Shown here one piece after another: positions 15,960-22,329 of a stretch of DNA of 29,498 nucleotides. The notes below the pieces were generated by a model. It made no database searches and was not told the DNA's origin. It saw only the letters and a list, made by a program, of their open reading frames with translations. The stretch is from the NCBI GenBank assembly GCA_910577065.1, contig CAJTLD010000022.1:1-29498 (forward strand). The letters are read 5' to 3'. Every line of letters begins with the position of its first letter. Positions within the stretch are counted from its first letter, which is position 1. The DNA comes from an uncultured Lachnospiraceae bacterium. GTDB lineage: Bacteria; Bacillota; Clostridia; Lachnospirales; Lachnospiraceae. A program made the translations under genes and the position numbers.

Positions 15960-16610
15960 TTACTGCGGCGCAGCATGCCGCGGTTTGTCTTTCGCTATAT
16001 TGTAGGACAGCTGCATCAGGCTGTCCGAAAGATGTACGTTTTCAACTAATACGTTCTGGCCTGCCAGATCCAGATCCACATGCGCAAAATTCCAGATAGC
16101 CGTTATGCCAAGCCCCGCCAGCTGGCTGGCCATGGCTTCCGCCTTTGATTTGGGCAGCGTCAGCGCGGCAATATCCACCGGATGCTCTTTTGTAAACGCT
16201 TCCAGTTCCTCTATCATATGGATGGCAATCCCCCTTACCTGCCTGCCTTTTAAAGCAGGGTTAATATCAAACAACGCCGTTATGGCAAAGCCGAATTTTT
16301 CGAACTCTACGTAGTTGGCCAGCGCCTGCCCTAAATTCCCGGCGCCTATGATAATGATGGAATGCTTCTCTCCAAGCCCCAGAATTTTGCCGATTTCATC
16401 ATATAAATATTTGACATTGTAACCGTATCCCTGCTGGCCAAACCCGCCGAAATTATTAAGATCCTGGCGGATCTGCGAAGCGGTCACATTCATACGGGAA
16501 CTAAGATCGCCGGACGAAATACGTTCCACGCCCGCGTCAATCAATTCCCCCAAATATCTGTAATACCTCGGCATCCTGCGTATGACTGCCTGAGAAATCT
16601 CCTTATCCAC
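15960..16610 (-). CDS. rex: Redox-sensing transcriptional repressor Rex
   Basis: Senses the NADH/NAD+ ratio and represses fermentation and respiration genes when NADH is low. 216 residues from a GTG at 16610, which has a GGGGGG run 7 nt upstream and gives the family's usual opening DKEISQAVIRRMPRYYRYL; a TTG five codons earlier has no site. N-terminal winged helix (about 1-78; SSRMNVTASQIRQDLNNFGGFG) and a Rossmann domain with IIGAGNLGQALANY. The ending LSDSLMQLSYNIAK is the family's domain-swapped helix. It has a consensus promoter of its own (16646-16674) and a terminator behind. A possible Rex site lies on the promoter of the symporter gene next door (18254-18271). Confidence 0.96.
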   Translation of the reverse strand: MDKEISQAVIRRMPRYYRYLGELIDAGVERISSGDLSSRMNVTASQIRQDLNNFGGFGQQGYGYNVKYLYDEIGKILGLGEKHSIIIIGAGNLGQALANYVEFEKFGFAITALFDINPALKGRQVRGIAIHMIEELEAFTKEHPVDIAALTLPKSKAEAMASQLAGLGITAIWNFAHVDLDLAGQNVLVENVHLSDSLMQLSYNIAKDKPRHAAPQ

Positions 16611-16645
16611 AGCAAATCCCCCCAAACTTCTGGCATTTGAGCATT

Positions 16646-16674
16646 ATTATAATGAATCCGCAGGAGGATGTCAA
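16646..16674 (-). promoter_or_regulatory. rex promoter, full consensus
   Basis: TTGACA (16674-16669), exactly 17 bp, TATAAT (16651-16646). All 12 positions match the housekeeping consensus. It begins 13 bp past the symporter stop. No Rex-type operator overlaps it. Confidence 0.85.
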
Positions 16675-16686
16675 TATCAGCGGATA

Positions 16687-18177
16687 TCAGTCGCTTTCAT
16701 GAAGTTCTCCCTCCTGCATCCTCTGTATCTCCGGAAATGCGGAAAGCATCGGCTCTTCCTGCCTGCCTTTTATCCTGCGGTTCACATAATTTTTGGTAAT
16801 ACGGGCCACTACAGGCGAGAGCGTAAGGACGCCGATTAAGTTCGGAATCGCCATCAGGCCGTTAAAGGTATCCGACAAATCCCATGCCAGTTCCAAACTC
16901 ATAGTCGCGCCTCCCAGGATAAACACAATAAACACGATACGGTAAACAGACGTCGCTTTTGAGCCGAACAGGTATTCAAACGCCTTTGAACCGTAATGGC
17001 TCCAGCCAAGCACCGTGGAAAAAGCAAACAGTAAAATCGCAATGGCGATAAACGCCGGGCCAGCCGGGCCAAATACCGTAGAAAACGCTTCCCCTACCAG
17101 CGCCGAATCCGGCGAACTGCTGATTACTTCCCCGGTATTTAAATCCACCAGGCCGGAAGAAAGTACGGAAAATGCCGTCAGGGTACAAACTACGATCGTA
17201 TCTGCAAACACTTCAAATATTCCCCACATCCCCTGACGGACCGGCTCTTTGACATTGGAACTGGAATGAACCATAACAGAAGATCCAAGCCCCGCCTCAT
17301 TGGAAAAAACGCCTCGCTTCATTCCCCAGGTAACCGCCAGCTTAACGCCGGAACCCACAATACCGCCGCCCACAGCCTTCATGGCAAAAGCGCCTTTGAA
17401 AATAGCGCCAAATACCGCGCCAAACTGGTCGATATTGATTATACAGATAGACAAAGCGCCTACTATGTATAGAATTGCCATAAACGGGACCAGTTTTTCG
17501 GTCACGCTGGCAATCCGCTTGATTCCCCCTAAAATCACCAGGGCGGCTAAAATCATTAAAACCGTTCCCGTCACTGCATGGGGCACGTCAAACGCCGCTT
17601 TCATATTGCCCGCAATAGAATTAATCTGGCTCATATTTCCAATCCCAAAGGAAGCGAACAGGCAGAACACCGCAAACAGAGCCGCAAGAACCGCCCCAAC
17701 CCGCTTCATGCCCGGCTTGCCGCCCAAACCGTCGCGCAGGTAATACATAGCGCCTCCGCTCCACTCTCCCTTGTCGTTTTTCCTCCGGTAATAAATCCCC
17801 AGTACATTTTCCGAATAGTTTGTCATCATTCCAAAAAACGCCACAATCCACATCCAGAAAATAGCTCCCGGCCCTCCGGAAATCAGCGCGGTCGCAACCC
17901 CTACAATATTTCCGGTGCCAATTGTAGCGGCGAGCGCCGTACACAGCGACTGGAACTGCGAAATAGACTGGTCGTCCTTTCCCGTATGCTTTGTAATATG
18001 TTTGTCGGTAAAAATACTTCCCAATGTGTGTTTCATCCAGTAGCCAATGTGCGTAATCTGGAACACTTTTGTCAAAAGCGTCATTAAAATCCCCGTACCT
18101 ACAAGCAGCACCAGCATGGGAAGCCCCCAGACAAAGCCGTTAATTTTGCCGTTGATGCCTGAAATTAAATCGATCAT
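16687..18177 (-). CDS. AGCS family sodium:alanine/glycine symporter
   Basis: Membrane transporter that imports alanine or glycine with sodium. It has 496 residues from ATG 18177 (AAAGGAGAGG 7 nt upstream; 25 further open codons upstream are not conserved). About ten hydrophobic segments are visible. AGCS hallmarks: ATIGTGNIVGVATALISGGP with GAIFWMWIVAFFGM, and WGMKRGVFSNEAGLGS. The last part (about 420-470: GWSHYGSKAFEYLFGSKA, then AWDLSDTFNGLMAIPNLIGV) also fits. The C-terminal tail is hydrophilic. It is a single-gene unit with its own promoter (18243-18271). Confidence 0.93.
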   Translation of the reverse strand: MIDLISGINGKINGFVWGLPMLVLLVGTGILMTLLTKVFQITHIGYWMKHTLGSIFTDKHITKHTGKDDQSISQFQSLCTALAATIGTGNIVGVATALISGGPGAIFWMWIVAFFGMMTNYSENVLGIYYRRKNDKGEWSGGAMYYLRDGLGGKPGMKRVGAVLAALFAVFCLFASFGIGNMSQINSIAGNMKAAFDVPHAVTGTVLMILAALVILGGIKRIASVTEKLVPFMAILYIVGALSICIINIDQFGAVFGAIFKGAFAMKAVGGGIVGSGVKLAVTWGMKRGVFSNEAGLGSSVMVHSSSNVKEPVRQGMWGIFEVFADTIVVCTLTAFSVLSSGLVDLNTGEVISSSPDSALVGEAFSTVFGPAGPAFIAIAILLFAFSTVLGWSHYGSKAFEYLFGSKATSVYRIVFIVFILGGATMSLELAWDLSDTFNGLMAIPNLIGVLTLSPVVARITKNYVNRRIKGRQEEPMLSAFPEIQRMQEGELHESD

Positions 18178-18242
18178 ACTTTTTCCTCTCCTTTGTGATA
18201 AATTTTTTATGGACAGAATAAATCTATTCATTTTCTTACAAA

Positions 18243-18271
18243 AAATTACCACATTGTTAAGAAATTGTCAA
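18243..18271 (-). promoter_or_regulatory. Symporter promoter with possible Rex operator
   Basis: TTGACA (18271-18266), 17-bp spacer, TAATTT (18248-18243). The 18 bases from 18271 to 18254 read TTGACAATTTCTTAACAA, which resembles the Rex consensus TTGTTAA-N4-TTAACAA: the right half is perfect, the left half has two mismatches. A repressor bound there would block the -35. The promoter call is firm; the Rex call is tentative because the -35 itself supplies part of the match. Confidence 0.7.
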
Positions 18272-18343
18272 GAATACGGGCATTTTTGGCTATTTTGCAT
18301 CATGGGCTGAAAGCTGCGCGGCAGGCTTTTTTACCGCCTTATT

Positions 18344-18766
18344 TTACGGCCGGGCGTTAAGCTTTACGATATCATCCGCCGGTATTTTGGTTCCATCCTC
18401 AAACACGATTTCCCGCCGGTACAAATCAATGTTCCTGACACGCCCGCACAATACCCGGTAAGAGCCGCCTTCTTTTTGGGCGTCCGGTAAAAAATAAGTA
18501 ATTTCCGCCTCCGGTAGTTCTCTTAACCGATCTTTTAGCTTTTTAAGCTTTGCATCCAAAGCTTCCGTTTCGTCGTCGCTTAATTCCCGTTTCATTTCCG
18601 TCCGCCTTGCCGTTTCTTTTATGGCGTCGTCATAGCCTGAAAGCGCGGCAAACGGGGAAAACTGCGCCGCCCTGTCTGAAATGGGCATATGCGGATGCTT
18701 TTTGGATACGTGGCGCGGCAAATGAATGATATCGTCGTACTTGTGCAGTTTTTCCATATCAGCCAA
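18344..18766 (-). CDS. YolD-like protein, partner of the Y-family polymerase
   Basis: A 140-residue soluble protein with the motif HVSKKHPHMPISDRAAQFSP followed by FAALSGYDDAIKE that I associate with YolD-like proteins encoded beside UvrX/YqjW-type polymerases in Firmicutes. The middle (about 70-95) is a charged helix and the C-terminus (about 98-138) a small beta domain (VLCGRVRNIDLYRREIVFED). The start is a TTG at 18766, seven bases after AGGAGGG, which itself follows the polymerase TAG directly; the next ATG (18757) would be 16 nt away, too far. The tight 14-bp gap implies co-expression. YolD proteins are thought to act like UmuD for their polymerase, but this is inference. Confidence 0.8.
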   Translation of the reverse strand: MADMEKLHKYDDIIHLPRHVSKKHPHMPISDRAAQFSPFAALSGYDDAIKETARRTEMKRELSDDETEALDAKLKKLKDRLRELPEAEITYFLPDAQKEGGSYRVLCGRVRNIDLYRREIVFEDGTKIPADDIVKLNARP

Positions 18767-18780
18767 AGCTTTTCCCTCCT

Positions 18781-20304
18781 CTATTTTCTGTGCCCTCCAA
18801 TCTGGTTGTTTCTCTCTATGGCAGTCGCTCCCTCCCATAAGTTTAACCCTTTTAATATTGCATTTTTTCCATATTTTTTACGGATTTCTAACATTGCCAG
18901 CTGCAGGTTTCTTTCCCGTTTTAACGACTCCTCTTCCCGTTGTTCATGTTCGCGGAGCGTCTTGTAATCCGTAAACAAATCCAGCTGCAAAAACGCCTCT
19001 TCTTTCTGCGCTTCCGTTTCTTTTATCACATGATCCGCCGTAAGGCAAATCCGCCTGACCAGCAGGTTTTTATCTGCAATCCGGTTTAACAGGCGCTCTG
19101 CGGCCTCCCAGATCAGTCTGGCGGAAAAAGTATGGCGGCCGATATGTTCCGTACCGTGCGCATGCTTTGGCGTCGGGCGTCCATAACGGTCTGCAGTAAC
19201 TTCACCACGGTAATTCTTTTTTCTGTCCATGTCTTTTAAATTTTCCCTGTCATACCCGATCGTTAAAACGATCTGATCGGTTACAAGTCCCCGTTCCGCC
19301 AAATCAAGCGCCAGAAGTTCCGCCATCTCCCGCACCACAATCTTTGCCTTATCGTATTCATACGGGCATTTGAGCACCTGTCCCATCCCTTTGCTGCTTG
19401 AATCCGGTTTATAGGCTTTTACATCCGCTAAAGTACATGGCTCATATCCCCAGGCATGGTCAATCAGCAGTTCCGCATTAACGCCAAACATCTTATACAA
19501 AAGATCTTCATTATAATAATCGTTCGGCCCGCCAAGCGAACACTTCGCGATATCGCCCATTGTATACAGCCCGCACGCATTTAACTTTTCGGCATAACCG
19601 CGGCCGATGCGCCAGAAATCGGTCAGGGGCTTATAACTCCAGAGCAGGCGGCGGTAACTCATTTCATCCAGTGAAGCGATCCGCACGCCGTTTTTGTCCG
19701 CCGGGATATGCTTTGACCAGATATCCATCGCCACCTTGCACAAGTACAAATTGGGGCCAATCCCGGCCGTTGCGGTAATTCCGGTTTCTGTGAATACCTT
19801 CTGCATAATTGTTGCGGCCAGTTCACGCGCCGAAAGGCCATACGTCCCCAGATATTCCGTTACATCCAAAAAGACCTCGTCAATCGAATACACATGGATA
19901 TCTTCCGGCGCAATATACTCCAGATAAATCCGGTAAATATCCGTGCTGCATTTCATATAGTGTTCCATGCGCGGCGGCGCAACCACATAATCGAGCGCAA
20001 GTTTTGGGTTTGCTTTTAACTCGGGAGCAAAACACGATGTTCCGCAAAGTACCCCTCCCGGCGCCTTACGTTTTCTTTCGGTATTAATCTCCTTTACTTT
20101 TTGCACGACCTCAAACAGCCTTGGCCGCCCCGGAATACCGCAGGCTTTTAAAGACGGTGAAACCGCAAGGCAGATTGTTTTTTCCGTACGGCTTTTATCC
20201 GCCACAACAAGATTTGTCTCCATTGGATTTAACCCGCGTTCCATGCATTCGACCGACGCGTAAAATGATTTGAGATCAATCGCAATATAAGTTCTGTCAT
20301 TCAT
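18781..20304 (-). CDS. Y-family translesion DNA polymerase (UvrX/ImuB-like)
   Basis: Error-prone polymerase for copying damaged DNA. It has 507 residues, longer than DinB (about 350-410). Catalytic acids are present: Asp10 in AIDLKSFYASVE, and Asp142 and Glu143 in VYSIDEVFLDV, so the enzyme should be active, unlike ImuB. A thumb/HhH segment (about 215-250) and the little-finger domain follow. A consensus beta-clamp binding motif QLDLF lies at 440-444, then a charged coiled coil. It is transcribed with the YolD-like gene. I could find neither a GAAC-N4-GTTC LexA site nor a convincing promoter in the 180 bp upstream. AAGGAG lies 14 nt before the ATG, an unusually long gap. Confidence 0.92.
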   Translation of the reverse strand: MNDRTYIAIDLKSFYASVECMERGLNPMETNLVVADKSRTEKTICLAVSPSLKACGIPGRPRLFEVVQKVKEINTERKRKAPGGVLCGTSCFAPELKANPKLALDYVVAPPRMEHYMKCSTDIYRIYLEYIAPEDIHVYSIDEVFLDVTEYLGTYGLSARELAATIMQKVFTETGITATAGIGPNLYLCKVAMDIWSKHIPADKNGVRIASLDEMSYRRLLWSYKPLTDFWRIGRGYAEKLNACGLYTMGDIAKCSLGGPNDYYNEDLLYKMFGVNAELLIDHAWGYEPCTLADVKAYKPDSSSKGMGQVLKCPYEYDKAKIVVREMAELLALDLAERGLVTDQIVLTIGYDRENLKDMDRKKNYRGEVTADRYGRPTPKHAHGTEHIGRHTFSARLIWEAAERLLNRIADKNLLVRRICLTADHVIKETEAQKEEAFLQLDLFTDYKTLREHEQREEESLKRERNLQLAMLEIRKKYGKNAILKGLNLWEGATAIERNNQIGGHRK

Positions 20305-20483
20305 ACCGCAATTTATAACTCCTTTTCATACTGATTTCCGTATTATTTTATCGAAAAAAGCAGATGTCCCTATATCAGAATAGTATCCCCATTCAGACAG
20401 AAAAATTACTGGCAAAGTTCTATTCCTTTATATGTCAATCAATTTGGTTTGCAGCATTTTACGGTGATAAGGAAGTATAGAAG

Positions 20484-20627
20484 CTAACCGGTAACTGAAG
20501 ATGCTGAAACAAAACCGTCTATTTTATGTTCTTCACAAAGCTTCAGAATCTGGTAAGAATCCTCTACAAAAGGTTCTCTTTCCAATAATACATCAATGAT
20601 TACGTTGGTATCACACATTATTTTCAT
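20484..20627 (-). pseudogene. Truncated PIN-domain (VapC-like) toxin
   Basis: A 47-codon frame starting MKIMCDTNVIIDVLLEREPF and ending SASSVTG-stop. The opening matches PIN-domain RNases, which begin with a strand and D-T-N-V-hydrophobic-I-D carrying the first catalytic acid (Asp6). Whole PIN toxins have about 130-140 residues with three more acidic positions; these are absent and only 180 bp of non-matching DNA follows before the polymerase gene. So the toxin has lost about two thirds of its length and cannot be active. The start overlaps the antitoxin's end by 17 bp, the usual arrangement of such pairs. Confidence 0.75.
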
Positions 20628-20838
20628 ATTTTAACAAACGCTCCTCTCGTAAGGAATCCATATCAATACCAGAAGAAATACCGCCAAGCATCCCACGCAG
20701 GGTATCTACGGCGGAAACTTGTGGATTTACTACTTTAGCGACCGTTTTTCCATTACGAGTAATAAAGATATCTTCCTTGGTAATTAATTCAAGATACTTT
20801 CCGAAATTAGCTTTAAATTCTGCTGCAGTAACAACCAT
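20611..20838 (-). CDS. Phd/YefM-type antitoxin
   Basis: A 75-residue DNA-binding antitoxin, start ATG at 20838 with AGGAGG 7 nt upstream. The N-terminal half MVVTAAEFKANFGKYLELI with EDIFITRNGKTVAKVVNP is the classic Phd/YefM fold (dimer that binds the operon's own operator). The C-terminal half (about 43-75; DTLRGMLGG, DMDSLREERLLKYE) is the toxin-binding tail that wraps the partner. It looks intact. The toxin gene that overlaps its end is truncated, so this is an orphan antitoxin; it could still repress its promoter or protect against a related toxin. Confidence 0.85.
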   Translation of the reverse strand: MVVTAAEFKANFGKYLELITKEDIFITRNGKTVAKVVNPQVSAVDTLRGMLGGISSGIDMDSLREERLLKYENNV

Positions 20839-20869
20839 GACGAATCCTCCTTTTATTTGAGCCATTTTT

Positions 20870-20898
20870 ATTATATGCAATTTTAGCCATAAACTCAA
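20870..20898 (-). promoter_or_regulatory. Toxin-antitoxin promoter
   Basis: TTGAGT (20898-20893), 17-bp spacer, TATAAT (20875-20870), 32 bp upstream of the antitoxin start. A self-repressed promoter is expected for this family. Confidence 0.7.
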
Positions 20899-20907
20899 TA
20901 AAATCAT

Positions 20908-21396
20908 ACAAAACGAGAGATAGAAATGTTAAAATTCGTTCGATATAGACATTCCGCTGCGCAACTCTATATTCGCCCACTTGGCAGCCTTCACTGCTGA
21001 CCGGAAGAACGATTCCGACCTCCTGTAGCTGTCCGGTGTAATACACTTATAATGCGCTGTACGGCTCATATGAACACTTTAGATATGTATGGGCAATGAT
21101 TATTTTCAACTTGATGATTTTTATAATGCTGATTTCAGGCATTAAAATAAGTCCACAACCGACTGGGAATCGACTATAAACCAGTCAGTTATGGACTTAT
21201 GGTAATGTCCGGGGATTCCATTTTGTATTTTTAAAATTCAATCATTTATACACATTAACTTTCGTTATATAAGTCTCTTTCTGTACCCCATTCATACCCC
21301 ATTTTCACACGAACAGGCATAAATCTGCAATATTTTACGATAGTCCGATACAACAGCAATTTTATAAAAGAATCACCCAAACCCTTTCAATTCAAG
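20908..21396. other. Gene-poor stretch between toxin-antitoxin relic and metA
   Basis: No convincing gene in about 490 bp. It contains a 20-bp inverted repeat (21147-21200), two copies of TACCCCATT 11 bp apart (21284-21292, 21295-21303), and a short minus-strand frame of 46 codons (20929-21069; begins MSRTAHYKCITPDSYRRSES) that has no ribosome site and no family I recognise. Base composition is more AT-rich than the flanks, and together with the truncated toxin this suggests a region where mobile or foreign DNA has come and decayed. Confidence 0.5.
21143..21200 (-). repeat. 20-bp inverted repeat, possible terminator
   Basis: ATAAGTCCACAACCGACTGG (21147-21166) and the near-complement at 21181-21200 with a 14-nt loop. 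The two non-matching positions are G-T on the minus strand, so a minus-strand RNA could pair over all 20 bp; TTTT follows at 21146-21143. It lies about 200 bp past the metA stop, which is far for a simple terminator. It could also be the end of a small mobile element. Confidence 0.6.
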
Positions 21397-22329
21397 CTAC
21401 TTCTTCACAATCCCCGCCGTATCGATAAAATCATACGGCGTCTGCTGATACACGTAATAATTTAACCAATTGGAATATACCGCATTCCCATGCGCCCGCC
21501 ACTGCAGACGCGGCCTTTGCAGGGGATCGTCGTTTGGATAATAATTTTTCGGCATTGCGATCGGCTGCCCCTTTCCGATATCGCGTTTATATTCCTTATC
21601 CAGCGTAATCCTGTCATACTCCGGATGCCCCAGCATAAATACCTTTCGCCCTTCGTCCGCAATTGCCAGAAACACCCCTGCTTCTTCCGACTGCGCCAGG
21701 ATAGTTAAGTCCTTCACAGCCTTAATATCCTCCGGACGGTTTTCGGTATTCCTCGAATGCGGAGCCACAAAATAATCATCAAAGCCGCGCACCAGCGGAA
21801 CCTTGCGGTTTTGCACGCGGTGCCAGAAAATGCCGGACATTTTTTCCGGCAGGACGTATTTTTTTATCCCGTAATGGTAGTAAAGCCCGGCCTGCGCGCC
21901 CCAGCATACATGCAGTGTGGAAGTCGCATGCGTCTTGCTCCAGTCCATGAATCTACACAGTTCTTCCCAATAATCCACTTCTTCAAACTCCAGAAGTTCC
22001 ACCGGGGCGCCCGTTATAATTAAGCCGTCAAAACGCTGGTTTTTTACATCGGGAAACGTCTGGTAAAACTTATTTAAATGGCTGACGGACGTGTGCTTGG
22101 ACTCATGGCTTGTTACGGTCAGAAATGTAATATCTACCTGCAGCGGCGTATTGGACAACGACCGCAGCAGCTGCAGTTCCGCATCTTCTTTTAATGGCAT
22201 CAGATTTAAAATCGCAATGCTGACCGGCCTGATATCCTGGTGCATGGCGCGGTTTTCGTCCATAACAAAAATATTCTCTTTTTCCAAAATCTCTTTTGCC
22301 GGCAAATCACTCTGTGTCCGTATCGGCAT
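21397..22329 (-). CDS. metA: Homoserine O-acetyltransferase (MetA family)
   Basis: Activates homoserine for methionine synthesis. It has 310 residues, the usual length. The catalytic Cys142 lies in HVCWGAQAG, and the His235/Glu237 pair in FMLGHPEYD. In this family position 111 sets the acyl donor: Gly gives succinyl-CoA use as in Escherichia coli, Glu gives acetyl-CoA. Here the residue is Glu111 in GAPVELLEFEEVDYW, so despite the usual succinyltransferase name it should make O-acetylhomoserine. This agrees with the MetY enzyme at 9308, which uses that product. AAGGAGG stands 8 nt before the ATG, and the gene overlaps the end of ligA by 23 bp. No S-box or T-box precedes it. Confidence 0.96.
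   Translation of the reverse strand: MPIRTQSDLPAKEILEKENIFVMDENRAMHQDIRPVSIAILNLMPLKEDAELQLLRSLSNTPLQVDITFLTVTSHESKHTSVSHLNKFYQTFPDVKNQRFDGLIITGAPVELLEFEEVDYWEELCRFMDWSKTHATSTLHVCWGAQAGLYYHYGIKKYVLPEKMSGIFWHRVQNRKVPLVRGFDDYFVAPHSRNTENRPEDIKAVKDLTILAQSEEAGVFLAIADEGRKVFMLGHPEYDRITLDKEYKRDIGKGQPIAMPKNYYPNDDPLQRPRLQWRAHGNAVYSNWLNYYVYQQTPYDFIDTAGIVKK

Noticed and set aside
20305..20483. Search for a LexA (SOS) operator before the Y-family polymerase.
   Set aside because: No GAAC-N4-GTTC or close variant; GAACTTTG near 20420 has no second half.
21284..21303. Two TACCCCATT copies 11 bp apart, considered as recombination or repressor sites.
   Set aside because: Only two short copies, no recombinase gene or tRNA end next to them, no matching copy elsewhere in the window; left as a minor note.
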